From: Candidatus Tiddalikarchaeum anstoanum
Lineage (GTDB): Archaea; Nanobdellota; Nanobdellia; Tiddalikarchaeales; Tiddalikarchaeaceae
Length of the DNA stretch: 64,000 nt
Direction: 5' to 3'
Assembly (NCBI GenBank): GCA_902385255.1
Contig: CABMEV010000010.1
Coordinates: forward strand, 1-64,000
Shown here: piece by piece, positions 36,404-44,891 of the stretch
How positions within the stretch are numbered: position 1 is the first letter of the stretch
How the letters are laid out: each line of letters opens with the position of its first letter
Made by a program: the position numbers and the translations under genes
Notes under the pieces: model-generated
What the model was told of the DNA's origin: nothing
The model's database searches: none
The model's input: the letters and a program-made list of their open reading frames with translations, nothing else

Positions 36404-36814
36404 TTAGATTGTTAAGAAGATGATGCACAATATTGCAGAGATAAAACCCAGTATTGTTTTAAGAGTGACTTTCTCTTTCAAAATAGTAAATCCAAGTATG
36501 CCTTGCATTAACATTATACCAACACTTTGCAGTGGGGAGACCAATGATACAGGAGCCATCCTGATTGCAATATAATAAAATGATAATCCTGTGGAAACAA
36601 GAAAACCGGATAATAAGGCTAAAAATAATTCATGTTTGCTTATTGTTAGTTTGAATTTCTTGACTAAAACGTATATTATAACTCCGATTAATCCCCCTGC
36701 GTACTGCATGAACAGCAATAATAATGGATTAAAACTTGAAGATAGAAGTTTAACTATAAAAACCAGAATGCCCTGCAAAAACATTGCTGCTAACGCGTAA
36801 AAAAACCATTCCAT
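36404..36814 (-). CDS. Half-size EamA/DMT-type membrane transporter, subunit 2
   Basis: A 136-residue membrane protein with about five hydrophobic segments. The late stretch LVSPLQSVGIMLMQGILGFTILKEKVTLKTILGFISAILCI is the typical EamA repeat ending. Full EamA transporters have ten helices in two such repeats; here each repeat is its own gene, as in EmrE-like small multidrug pairs. It lies 7 bp after its partner gene. The substrate is unknown; metabolite or drug efflux is typical for the superfamily. Confidence 0.8.
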   Translation of the reverse strand: MEWFFYALAAMFLQGILVFIVKLLSSSFNPLLLLFMQYAGGLIGVIIYVLVKKFKLTISKHELFLALLSGFLVSTGLSFYYIAIRMAPVSLVSPLQSVGIMLMQGILGFTILKEKVTLKTILGFISAILCIIFLTI

Positions 36815-36821
36815 TAATTTT

Positions 36822-37214
36822 TCACCTTAACAAGTAAACACTCACCACTCCAAATAATAATCCGAGCGCAATGTTCAAATTCAGCGGTTCATGCAGTATG
36901 ATAAAACCCAGTATTGCTGAAATAAGCAGGTTAAGAGTCCATATTGGGCCGGCCCTTGTTAAACTGCCTTTAACTAATGACACATAAAAAAGAGTTAGTG
37001 AGCAGAAATATCCAAAACCAAGCAGCAGTAATAATGGATTAAATATTAATTCTCCGCCAGTAAGTAAGTTATATGATGCGACGAGAGGTGTTGCTAGCAT
37101 GAACTGGTAAAGCATTACCACATTTGGCTTAACTTTTTTTACCAATTTTTTAACGATAAAGGAGTTAAATCCCATAAATAAGACTGCGAGAACCAGGTAA
37201 ATTTGCCAAATCAT
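36822..37214 (-). CDS. Half-size EamA/DMT-type membrane transporter, subunit 1
   Basis: A 130-residue partner of the next gene. It has about five hydrophobic segments, a Lys-rich cytoplasmic loop (VKKLVKKVKP) and the ending LTRAGPIWTLNLLISAILGFIILHEPL, equivalent to the SPLQS...LKE block of the other subunit. A heterodimer is the natural inference. The start is 46 bp from the divergent nitroreductase gene. Confidence 0.8.
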   Translation of the reverse strand: MIWQIYLVLAVLFMGFNSFIVKKLVKKVKPNVVMLYQFMLATPLVASYNLLTGGELIFNPLLLLLGFGYFCSLTLFYVSLVKGSLTRAGPIWTLNLLISAILGFIILHEPLNLNIALGLLFGVVSVYLLR

Positions 37215-37259
37215 GTTTATTGAAACGTTTTTATCTAATAAAAACCTAACTGAACTATT

Positions 37260-37781
37260 ATGGATGCATTAAAGGCGATTAATACCCGGCGCAGTATCAG
37301 GAAATACAAGCAGAAAAAAATCTCAATCCAAACAGTTAAAAAATTAATAGGCGCCGCGAGAAATGCTCCATCATCTTTTAATGAGCAGTCATGGGTTTTT
37401 ATTACCGTTACGAACAAGGAGACTAAGGAAAAACTGGCAGAGCATAAAAGCCAGAAGAGCAAATTCATGAAGGATGCGCCGTTAATAATCGCATGCTGTT
37501 ATGACACCACAAAGACTAGGACTAAGGCGCATAATCTTGAAAACGTTGCAGTAGCGTCAGAGAATATTCTAGTTGCTGCCAACGCATTAGGGCTTGGGGC
37601 ATGCTACGTAGGCGGATTCGACCCTGAATATCCTGAAATTGAAGATTCAATAAACATTGCATTGAAACTGCCTTCTAACATAAAAATAGTTTGCTTAATA
37701 ACAATCGGCTACCCTGATGAGAAACCTGCAAAAAAAAGTATGCGCCCGATATCTGAAGTATGGAAAATGGAAAAATACTAG
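37260..37781 (+). CDS. Nitroreductase-family flavoprotein
   Basis: A 173-residue FMN-dependent oxidoreductase of the nitroreductase family. The FMN phosphate-binding start NTRRSIRKYKQKKIS, the NAPSSFNEQSWVFITV segment, the ALGLGACYVGG loop and the closing ITIGYPDEKPAKK are all present. It probably reduces quinones, nitro compounds or flavin using NAD(P)H. It is monocistronic. Confidence 0.92.
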   Translation: MDALKAINTRRSIRKYKQKKISIQTVKKLIGAARNAPSSFNEQSWVFITVTNKETKEKLAEHKSQKSKFMKDAPLIIACCYDTTKTRTKAHNLENVAVASENILVAANALGLGACYVGGFDPEYPEIEDSINIALKLPSNIKIVCLITIGYPDEKPAKKSMRPISEVWKMEKY

Positions 37782-37815
37782 TTTTTATAAAAACTAAAAA
37801 TATTTAAATATAATT

Positions 37816-37995
37816 ATGGAATTAGAAAACATATTACCTAAAAATTTCAAAAAAACAGCGGACTTAAAAAATGAAGTAATAACCGGAAATTATATTCTTA
37901 ATATCAATGAGATGTGTGATTATAGACCGCAAAAAATATACTCTATACTCCTAGGAAAAAAATTAAAAAAGGAAACAATTATTTTTTTAATTTGA
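37816..37995 (+). CDS. Small hypothetical ORF, 59 aa (below the track cut-off)
   Basis: An ATG at 37816 opens 59 codons to TGA (MELENILPKNFKKTADLKNE ... TIIFLI). TTTTTATAAAAA at 37783-37792 sits about 28 bp upstream, matching the leaderless promoters of this genome. Lys/Ile/Asn-rich composition is compatible with either a real small protein or chance in A+T-rich DNA. It overlaps the convergent EcfA gene by 17 bp. No family is recognised. Confidence 0.45.
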   Translation: MELENILPKNFKKTADLKNEVITGNYILNINEMCDYRPQKIYSILLGKKLKKETIIFLI

Positions 37996-38791
37996 TAATT
38001 TCGTCTATGAATTCGTCAGCTGTCAATATGTCTTTTCTAAATCCTTTTATCTTCTGAGCCAGTTGTGTTATGATTGGAGGGCTCACGTCAGTCTTCTTTA
38101 ATAAATCGCTGTTCATGAATGCTGTTCTCTTATCTCCATCGAAGATGAGATTTGAATCCCACATAACTATCACCCTTGATGCAACTTTCGAAACCAAGTT
38201 CATATCGTGAGAGATTATTATCACAGTATGATTCTTTTGCAGCTCCTTTATCAGCGCTTCTATCTTAACCGTGCCCTCATGGTCCTGGCCTGATGAAGGT
38301 TCATCAAGTATGATAACTTCAGGATTCATCGCAATTATTGATGCTATTGTGACAAGCTTTTTCTTGTTCAAGCTTAAATCAAGAGTGTGCATTTTCTTGT
38401 CCTTCTCCAGTCCGACAATTTCCAGCGCGTTTAACACTCTCTTATTAATTTCCTCTTTTTTCAGATTCAGGTTACCGGGTCCGAAGGCAACCTCGTTATA
38501 GACGCTGTTATTGAATATCTGGTCATCAGGATTTTGGAATACGTACCCTACAATCTTTGATAATTTAGCAGTGTTCTCATTTTTTGTCGAAACACCGTTT
38601 ATCAGCACTTCTCCGCTTGTGGGTTTTAACAGCCCGTTGAAGGTCTTTACAAGCGTAGTCTTTCCGCTGCCATTATGCCCTATTATAGCCACAATTTCGC
38701 CTTTATTTATTTCAAGATTTATATTTCTCAACGCGACCACTCCATTTGGGTAGGAGAACATTAAATTATTGACTTTTATTATAGGAGTCAT
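37979..38791 (-). CDS. ECF transporter ATPase, degenerate signature (downstream cassette)
   Basis: A 270-residue ABC ATPase, last gene of the downstream cassette. Walker A GHNGSGKTT is intact, the Q loop is GYVFQNPDDQIF, Walker B VIILDEPSSGQD is intact, and there is a switch His (IIISHDMN). The ABC signature LSGGQ is replaced by LSLNKKK, so it is degenerate. The ATG overlaps the preceding ATPase stop. It likely pairs with that ATPase as a heterodimer beneath EcfT. Confidence 0.9.
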   Translation of the reverse strand: MTPIIKVNNLMFSYPNGVVALRNINLEINKGEIVAIIGHNGSGKTTLVKTFNGLLKPTSGEVLINGVSTKNENTAKLSKIVGYVFQNPDDQIFNNSVYNEVAFGPGNLNLKKEEINKRVLNALEIVGLEKDKKMHTLDLSLNKKKLVTIASIIAMNPEVIILDEPSSGQDHEGTVKIEALIKELQKNHTVIIISHDMNLVSKVASRVIVMWDSNLIFDGDKRTAFMNSDLLKKTDVSPPIITQLAQKIKGFRKDILTADEFIDEIIKLKK

Positions 38792-39639
38792 CTTTTCATC
38801 ACCTCACATACCATTTCTTCAGCATCTTTCATTGTCAGGCATAAAGGTTTATTCCATAATTTTTTTTCCTTCATCTTGTATGACAGAGTGGTTAACTGCG
38901 ACGGCTCTATTCCGTACTTTTTCAGCAAAGTAATATCTGTAAGAATACTCCTGGCATCACCGTCTGCAGCTATTTCTCCCTTATCCATTATTATAATCCT
39001 GTCCGCGAACTCAGCCAACTGGTCCACGTTTTGGGTGTTCAATAAGATTGTAATCCCTTTGCTTGCAAGTTTTTTAATTAGGTCAAAAACGAGTTTTGTA
39101 CCAAGCGGATCTAACTGCGCGGTCGGCTCATCCATGACGAGTATTTTCGGCTCCATTATTAATACGCTGGCTATTGCAACTTTCTGCTGCTGGCCTCCTG
39201 ACAATTCGAAAGGATTCCTACTGCTGAATTTTTCAAGACCTATCAGTTTAACCATTTCCTCAACACGTTTTATAATCTCATGCCTTTGGATTCCAAGATT
39301 TTCAAGTCCGAATGCGAGTTCTTCCTCGACAGTTGTTCCTGCACCGCTTAACTGGTTTGTAGGCGACTGGAATACGAGTCCGACTATTGTTGACAGTTTA
39401 GAAAGGCTGGAAGTTTCAACATCGACTCCGTCGACAATTATATTTCCTTCAAATTTTCCAGGGTAAAAGTGAGGTATTAATCCGAGGATTGATGAACATA
39501 AAGAACTCCTTCCAGCTCCAACTCTACCTATCATTCCTACAAATTCGCCTTTTTTAATTGTTAAATTAATTTTTTTAATTATCGGAGTATTGAATCCTTC
39601 ATAAGTCCATGAGAAATTTTTGAATTTTAGTATATCCAT
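38788..39639 (-). CDS. ECF transporter ATPase with Arg in Walker A (downstream cassette)
   Basis: A 283-residue ABC ATPase. Walker A reads GRVGAGRSS (38-46), with Arg44 (codon AGG) where ABC ATPases have the catalytic-site Lys (AAG or AAA). Other motifs are intact: LVFQSPTNQL, ELSGGQQQKVAIAS, ILVMDEPTAQLDP and a Q/N-type switch (LLNTQN in place of SHD). With the partner's degenerate signature, one composite ATP site looks functional and the other dead. It overlaps its neighbours on both sides (4 bp and 13 bp), so translation is tightly coupled. Confidence 0.9.
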   Translation of the reverse strand: MDILKFKNFSWTYEGFNTPIIKKINLTIKKGEFVGMIGRVGAGRSSLCSSILGLIPHFYPGKFEGNIIVDGVDVETSSLSKLSTIVGLVFQSPTNQLSGAGTTVEEELAFGLENLGIQRHEIIKRVEEMVKLIGLEKFSSRNPFELSGGQQQKVAIASVLIMEPKILVMDEPTAQLDPLGTKLVFDLIKKLASKGITILLNTQNVDQLAEFADRIIIMDKGEIAADGDARSILTDITLLKKYGIEPSQLTTLSYKMKEKKLWNKPLCLTMKDAEEMVCEVMKR

Positions 39640-40403
39640 GATAACACCCCTACTGTTACGGAGATAATCACCGTTGCTATTATTATATTCCTGTCTCTTT
39701 TTCTAAATACTGTCTGCCTGAAACTTGTCTTTTCGCAGTCTGCTGAGAATGCTCTCGCTTCCAACGCCATTGTGCGCTCTACTGCTTGCTGTACTGAACC
39801 TATGAATAATGGCCCGAGGAGCGGCACGTACGCGCGGAGTCTCTTTATTATATTCCCTGAAACGTCTAATCCCCTGCTTTTCTGCGCGTCAATTATGGTT
39901 TCAACCTGCATTTGTATGCTTGGTATTACATGCAGTGTGGATAATACTATATATCCCACTTTATACGGCATTTTAAGTTTTCTTAGCGCGTTTACTAAAT
40001 CCCCTGGGTGTGTTGTCAGCACGAATAAGAATCCGTAAACCATCATTACTAAGAGTCTGGCTGATATTTCTGCCGCGTAAATAATTCCTTCCTTCCATAT
40101 TATTATGTTAGTGAAAGGTATTGTATATAGCGGGGTTAACCGGAAGGGATAGAACAATCCTTGTATGCTGAATAATATTGCGAAAATAATCAATAAGTAC
40201 CTTATTGGTTTGAACACGTCCCACGTCAGCTTTGATATATAAGACAACGGAAGTATTAGTGCGAATAATATTAAATTATTAACAGGTCCAAGAATGAATG
40301 CGAGTATTATAACGCAGATGAGCGCTGTTAATTTAGTTAGCGGGTTTAATTTATGGATTAACGAGTCTCTTTCTATGTAGGAAATTAGAATTGTTCTTGG
40401 CAT
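39627..40403 (-). CDS. ECF transporter transmembrane component EcfT (downstream cassette)
   Basis: A 258-residue membrane scaffold. The start SLIHKLNPLTKLTAL is typical of EcfT. Several transmembrane helices follow, and the cytoplasmic coupling helices hold AQKSRGLDVSG and ALEARAFSAD, the family's two Ala-Arg-Gly-like motifs that dock on the ATPases. It overlaps the following ATPase gene by 13 bp and follows the S component by 36 bp. Confidence 0.92.
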   Translation of the reverse strand: MPRTILISYIERDSLIHKLNPLTKLTALICVIILAFILGPVNNLILFALILPLSYISKLTWDVFKPIRYLLIIFAILFSIQGLFYPFRLTPLYTIPFTNIIIWKEGIIYAAEISARLLVMMVYGFLFVLTTHPGDLVNALRKLKMPYKVGYIVLSTLHVIPSIQMQVETIIDAQKSRGLDVSGNIIKRLRAYVPLLGPLFIGSVQQAVERTMALEARAFSADCEKTSFRQTVFRKRDRNIIIATVIISVTVGVLSWIY

Positions 40404-40439
40404 AATTAAAAAATAAAAAAAGAATATTTAATAAGTTGT

Positions 40440-41081
40440 TTATTTTATCAGTTTCGCGTATCTGAAAAGCTTCACGTATTTCTCAGGTAGTCCTTTTATA
40501 GTCAGCCAAGGCAAGTATGTTGCTATTATTGCTTTATCAAGAAGATCTGTTAAGAATCTTGAAGCAATTATTGATGTCCAGAATTTTGCCCCTGTCGCTT
40601 GGAAGAATGCGAATACTAAGTCAATACCTGTACCTGAAATACCTCCCATTACCAATACTGATATAGGTGAAGTAATCAGTGTTGCAGTTGCTGCGAGCAC
40701 TACACCAATTATAGGTACGTGCCACCATATCTTAAACCATCCTTTGTACGTGCAGTATCCTGCTACTAATCCAAGACCTAATTGTACTAATCCGAAAAAT
40801 ACTGATGTGGGTCTGCCATACGCTATCGCTGTTACAACATTTGTTAAAAACCCAGCTGCTCCTGCAACCCAAGGTCCTGCAAGCATTGCAGCAAATATTG
40901 TCCCTATTGTATCTAAAAATATAGGAAGTCCAAGCGCAGTTGATATTAATCTACCAACTTGGTTGATTCCAATAGCAATAGGTATCAAAACGATTGCTAT
41001 GGTAGTAAAGTCTTTGCCAATATTCTTGAATATACTCTCTTTTTTATCGTTCTTTTCTACCGATTTACTCTTTATCGCCAT
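40440..41081 (-). CDS. ECF transporter substrate-binding S component (downstream cassette)
   Basis: A 213-residue membrane protein of about six helices with a charged N-terminus (MAIKSKSVEKNDKKES). The block IFLDTIGTIFAAMLAGPWVAG (about 55-75) also occurs in the upstream copy (VWLDVIGTMLVAVLSGPWTG). It sits directly after a nucleoside phosphorylase gene (TAA then ATG, with AAAGGAGGTG inside the end of that gene), so a nucleoside or nucleobase substrate is likely, by context. Confidence 0.8.
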   Translation of the reverse strand: MAIKSKSVEKNDKKESIFKNIGKDFTTIAIVLIPIAIGINQVGRLISTALGLPIFLDTIGTIFAAMLAGPWVAGAAGFLTNVVTAIAYGRPTSVFFGLVQLGLGLVAGYCTYKGWFKIWWHVPIIGVVLAATATLITSPISVLVMGGISGTGIDLVFAFFQATGAKFWTSIIASRFLTDLLDKAIIATYLPWLTIKGLPEKYVKLFRYAKLIK

Positions 41082-41816
41082 TTAACCATTCACCTCCTTT
41101 AGTTTTTTAATTGCATCCAGTGCAATTATAATAGTATTTTTTTCTCCTTCTAATCTTTGTTTTTCCTGTTTTATGATATCTTTTGATGTTTCTTTTTTAG
41201 CAATATTCATTCCCGCGTAAAATATAAAGCCTACTCTGAACCCTTTTATCTCCCCGAGTGTAAATAATATTGAGGATTCCATGTCGCTTCCGATTACTCC
41301 CATCTCTCCCCATTTTTCCATTAAATCCCTGTGATTTTTTGTATAGAACGCGTCACAGCACATCGTAATCCCATAAAAGAATTTTTTCTTCGACTCTTTT
41401 GCGCTGTCTATTAATGCTTTTAACACTTCAAAATTAGGCACTGCAGCAAATCCTTCAGGGGCATATGATAGTGAACTTTTTTCTTCCTTACAGACTCCTG
41501 TGCTTATTACAATATCCCCTGTGTCTATTTCTTTTTTTGTAACCCCTCCGCTTCCAACTCTGATTATTGTCTTTGCCCCGCACTGCACTAACTCCTCTAT
41601 GACAATAGCAGCGCTTGGTATCCCAATGCCCGTTGATGCCAGTGTGACAGGGACTCCTTTATATTCTCCATTATATACGACGAATCCTCTGTTTTCGCTT
41701 ACTTTTTTAGGATTCTTTAACATTAAACTTGACCTTTCAACACGTCCAGGGTCTCCCATTATCAGAACGTATTCGTTTATATCTTTCTCAGAAACATGCA
41801 AATGAGGAGTTATCAT
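41082..41816 (-). CDS. Nucleoside phosphorylase, uridine phosphorylase type (downstream cassette)
   Basis: A phosphorylase of about 244 residues that splits nucleosides to base plus (deoxy)ribose-1-phosphate. The ATG at 41816 (MITPHLHVSEKD) is preferred to the track start at 41894, because it aligns with MTAPHLQITEKD of the upstream copy and avoids overlapping the preceding ATPase gene. Motifs are MGDPGRV, IIRVGSGGVTKKE and GSDMESSILF (ribose binding). Identity with the copy at 44892 is partial, so the base preference may differ. Confidence 0.9.
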   Translation of the reverse strand: MITPHLHVSEKDINEYVLIMGDPGRVERSSLMLKNPKKVSENRGFVVYNGEYKGVPVTLASTGIGIPSAAIVIEELVQCGAKTIIRVGSGGVTKKEIDTGDIVISTGVCKEEKSSLSYAPEGFAAVPNFEVLKALIDSAKESKKKFFYGITMCCDAFYTKNHRDLMEKWGEMGVIGSDMESSILFTLGEIKGFRVGFIFYAGMNIAKKETSKDIIKQEKQRLEGEKNTIIIALDAIKKLKEVNG

Positions 41817-41860
41817 AAAAAGATAATACATACCCCTTTTTTTTATAACCTTCGTAATTG

Positions 41861-42655
41861 TTATTTGAATACTTTTTTTGCCTCTTCTATGCATTCTTCA
41901 ATAGTTAAGCACGGTTTCAGGCCTAATTTTTTGGAAATCTTTAGCGCTTCAGGAGGTTCAACAAATGCCGTGCACAAAGCTTTGTTATTCTGGAATATTT
42001 TAATTTTTGAATCGTCAGCTATTATTCTTCCATCGCACATGACTATTATTCTATCGACCATTCTTGCGATGAACTCCATATCGTGTGATATGATAATGAC
42101 TGTTTTATCTTTTAATGAGTGGATTATTTTTTCGACAGCAATTTTTCCTTTATAATCCTGTCCTGTAATCGGTTCGTCAAATATTATTATTTTAGGGTCC
42201 ATTGCCAATACGCTTGCTATAGTAAGCAGTTTTCTTTCGCTGTAATTAAGGTTTGAAGGGTGCACGTTTCTTTTTTCATAAAGTTTTATGTTTTTTAATA
42301 CACTGTCTGTCCTGTGTTTGATTTCATTTTTTTTAAACCCCTGCTGTACCAGTCCGAATTCTATCTCCCCTTTTATTGTCGGGTTGAATATCTGGTCCGC
42401 CGGGTTTTGGAAAACGAATCCGACTGTTTTGGACATATCTGCTATTTGAACATTTCTTGTGTCAACGCCGTTTACTATTACGCTTCCTTTTGTCGGCTTA
42501 AGCAGGCCGTTTAAATTTTTGATAAGAGTTGTTTTTCCTGCACCATTTTGGCCTATTATGCCTATTTTTTCGCCGTCGTTTATTTTAAGATTCAGTTCTT
42601 TTAATGCATTTGTTCCAGTTGGATAAGTAAAAGTTAAGTTATTTATTTCAATCAA
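41861..42655 (-). CDS. ECF transporter ATPase, degenerate signature (upstream cassette)
   Basis: A 264-residue ABC ATPase. Walker A GQNGAGKTT, Q loop GFVFQNPADQIF, Walker B IIIFDEPITGQD and switch IIISHDME are intact. The signature is again degenerate (NYSERKLLTIAS in place of LSGGQ), exactly as in the downstream cassette, so the asymmetry predates the duplication. It overlaps its partner's stop by 4 bp and ends the upstream cassette. Confidence 0.9.
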   Translation of the reverse strand: MIEINNLTFTYPTGTNALKELNLKINDGEKIGIIGQNGAGKTTLIKNLNGLLKPTKGSVIVNGVDTRNVQIADMSKTVGFVFQNPADQIFNPTIKGEIEFGLVQQGFKKNEIKHRTDSVLKNIKLYEKRNVHPSNLNYSERKLLTIASVLAMDPKIIIFDEPITGQDYKGKIAVEKIIHSLKDKTVIIISHDMEFIARMVDRIIVMCDGRIIADDSKIKIFQNNKALCTAFVEPPEALKISKKLGLKPCLTIEECIEEAKKVFK

Positions 42656-43449
42656 ACTTTCAGCATCTCCATGATTTTTTTGTTATAGTTCATTTTGTAC
42701 AAAAGTTCTGTCTCTGCAGGAACTTCAATATTGTTTCTTTTTAATAATTTGTAATCAAGAAGCACTTCTATGGGTTTTCCTATTTTTACTATCTTGCCTT
42801 TGCTCATTACTATTACGCGGCTTGCAAGTTCTCTTATTATATTCATTTTTTGTGTTATCAGTATGATTGTCTGTTTTCCTTTCAATTTTTTAAGTTCTTC
42901 AAAAACTTCTTCTGCACCGCTTGGGTCTAACTGGCTTGTTGGGTCATCAAGCACTAATATTTTCGGCTTCATTGCCAATACGCTCGCTAACACCACTCTC
43001 TGCTGCTGGCCTCCGCTTATATCGAAAGGGTCTTTGTATCTTATTTTTTCTATATCAAGTAATTTTAAGACTGAGTTTATCCTGTTTTTCATCTCTTCGC
43101 GAATGAGCCCCAAGTTTTCCAGCCCGAAAGCTATCTCTTCTTCGACAGTGGTGCCATACCCTGTTAGTTGTGTTAAGGGGTTTTCAAGAACCATTCCAAC
43201 TATTTTTGAAATATCGCTTATATCTATGTCTGCTGTTTTTATGCCCGCAACTTCGACTTCCCCGGACATTATGCCGTTTACAAAATGAGGTATTAGCCCG
43301 TTTATGCATTTTGCAAGTGTGCTTTTTCCAGATCCTATGCTGCCTATTATAACTGCTAATTCACCTTCTTTAATTTCTAGATTAATATTCCGCAAAGCGT
43401 AATTATTCGTCCCTGAATATTTAAAATTCAGATTTTTTATTGTTATCAT
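42652..43449 (-). CDS. ECF transporter ATPase, complete motifs (upstream cassette)
   Basis: An ATPase of about 265 residues. The ATG at 43449 (MITIKNLNFKYSG) is chosen over the track start at 43515 because it overlaps the EcfT stop as ATGA. Walker A GSIGSGKST, VLENPLTQLTG, DISGGQQQRVVLAS and ILVLDDPTSQLDP are intact. It has the normal Lys where the paralogue at 38788 has Arg. Walker B ends in Asp-Asp (LDDP) instead of Asp-Glu, so the catalytic Glu is replaced here as well; the switch is ITQK. Confidence 0.9.
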   Translation of the reverse strand: MITIKNLNFKYSGTNNYALRNINLEIKEGELAVIIGSIGSGKSTLAKCINGLIPHFVNGIMSGEVEVAGIKTADIDISDISKIVGMVLENPLTQLTGYGTTVEEEIAFGLENLGLIREEMKNRINSVLKLLDIEKIRYKDPFDISGGQQQRVVLASVLAMKPKILVLDDPTSQLDPSGAEEVFEELKKLKGKQTIILITQKMNIIRELASRVIVMSKGKIVKIGKPIEVLLDYKLLKRNNIEVPAETELLYKMNYNKKIMEMLKV

Positions 43450-44198
43450 ACAATTATTATTCCTCCGACTATCACTGCCAGAATGATTGAGGTTATAGTG
43501 TCTGTTTTTCTCCACAGCTCTTCTCTGAAAAAAGTCCTTTTGTTTTTGGAAAAGAAGGCTCTAAGTTCAAGGCTTATGCTTCGTTCATATGCCTCGTCAA
43601 GCATAGATAAGATAAGCGGCATCAGGAGAGGTATGTAAGCCTTTATTCTTTGTATTATTCCTCCGATTATTCGGAGCCCCCTTGCCTGCTGTGCGTCCAT
43701 TATTTTTTTTGCTTTTTCCTCCATTAATGGTATGAATTGGATTGTTGCCAGTGTGACAAAAGCTGCTTGTTTTGGAAGGCCGAGTTTTGACAGCGAAGCT
43801 ACCAGGTCTGCAGGGTTAGTCGTAAATATTAATATATAAGAAATAGAAACGAAGGATAATAATTTTGCAAAATAGTTAAATCCTATGATTAATCCGTCTA
43901 ACTTTATTGATAGAAAGTAGAATGTCGCTATTACTTGTGTTGCTGCGGGGTTAAGTATTCCGTGGAATATTACCAGCGTTATTAAAAGAGGCGTCATTAT
44001 GAACCCTAGGGTTTTGAAGAATTCTTTTGGTATTTTTGCCGCAAATGCCAAGATGAAGGACAGTGCGGAGAACAGTGATAACTTGTATGTTTCCCTGATT
44101 AGAAAACTTAGGAATATAATAATAAGAGCTAAGAATATTTTTACGGCAGGGTTTAATTTATGGATTAAACTGTCTTTTTTTATATAATTAGTTAACAT
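43446..44198 (-). CDS. ECF transporter transmembrane component EcfT (upstream cassette)
   Basis: A 250-residue EcfT homologue: SLIHKLNPAVKIFLALI at the start, about five to six helices, and coupling motifs DAQQARGLRIIGG and SLELRAFFSKN. It is clearly paralogous to the gene at 39627, with the same order and spacing relative to the S component (25 bp) and ATPase (ATGA overlap). Confidence 0.92.
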   Translation of the reverse strand: MLTNYIKKDSLIHKLNPAVKIFLALIIIFLSFLIRETYKLSLFSALSFILAFAAKIPKEFFKTLGFIMTPLLITLVIFHGILNPAATQVIATFYFLSIKLDGLIIGFNYFAKLLSFVSISYILIFTTNPADLVASLSKLGLPKQAAFVTLATIQFIPLMEEKAKKIMDAQQARGLRIIGGIIQRIKAYIPLLMPLILSMLDEAYERSISLELRAFFSKNKRTFFREELWRKTDTITSIILAVIVGGIIIV

Positions 44199-44223
44199 AA
44201 AAAAATAAAAAAGAAGAGATTAC

Positions 44224-44844
44224 TTATCTCTTTTTCTTTTCTACAGCTGATTTTTTCTGGGTTTCAGATTTGAAGTACTTATCAGGCAATAAGTTCATTA
44301 TTGCGAACACTAAGAATACAGATATTGCTTTATCCATTATGTCCCCAAGCAGTTCTGATCCAATAACTGCAGTAAGTAATCCGTGTGTAGTGCTTGTTCC
44401 TAAGAATAATGCAGTCAGCAAGTCTACTCCTCCGCCTGTTACTCCGCCGTATATATAGACTGTTATTGGTGCTGATATCGCTGTTGAAATCAGTGCTAAA
44501 GCTACAGTTACTCCTAACAAGTCTATTATGCCTGACTTCTTGTTGTATCTTCCTATCTTGTATAAATATCCAGTCAGAAGGCCGACTGCCATATTTACTA
44601 CGAAGTAAGGTCCGCCTACTGGGTCGAATGTAACCCATTTTATGATGTTAGTTGCGGCTCCTGCAACTGCACCTGTCCATGGTCCTGACAGTACGGCAAC
44701 AAGCATTGTACCAATTACGTCAAGCCATACTGGCAGTTTTAGTGTTTGTGCTATAAATGCACCAACCCAGTTTATTACAATACCAACTACGATTAATAAT
44801 AAACCATAGCTGTTAAATTCCTTTTTAATTTCTTTAAAATCCAT
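44224..44844 (-). CDS. ECF transporter S component (upstream cassette)
   Basis: A 206-residue membrane protein of about six helices, paralogous to 40440-41081 (VWLDVIGTMLVAVLSGPWTG; VYIYGGVTGGGVDLL against VLVMGGISGTGIDLV). A strong AAAGGAGGTTA Shine-Dalgarno precedes the ATG by eight or nine bases. It follows a nucleoside phosphorylase gene, so nucleoside capture is likely; the exact ligand cannot be read. Confidence 0.8.
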   Translation of the reverse strand: MDFKEIKKEFNSYGLLLIVVGIVINWVGAFIAQTLKLPVWLDVIGTMLVAVLSGPWTGAVAGAATNIIKWVTFDPVGGPYFVVNMAVGLLTGYLYKIGRYNKKSGIIDLLGVTVALALISTAISAPITVYIYGGVTGGGVDLLTALFLGTSTTHGLLTAVIGSELLGDIMDKAISVFLVFAIMNLLPDKYFKSETQKKSAVEKKKR

Positions 44845-44891
44845 TAATATTAACCTCCTTTAGGTATTAATTAAAAAAGAGCCGACTATTC

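Noticed and set aside
41817-41894. N-terminal extension of the downstream nucleoside phosphorylase (MHRRGKKSIQITI...)
   Set aside because: It overlaps the preceding ATPase gene and is absent from the paralogue; the ATG at 41816 aligns with the paralogue's start.
43450-43515. N-terminal extension of the upstream-cassette ATPase (MEKNRHYNLNH...)
   Set aside because: The ATG at 43449 overlaps the EcfT stop as ATGA and begins the standard ABC N-terminal strand.
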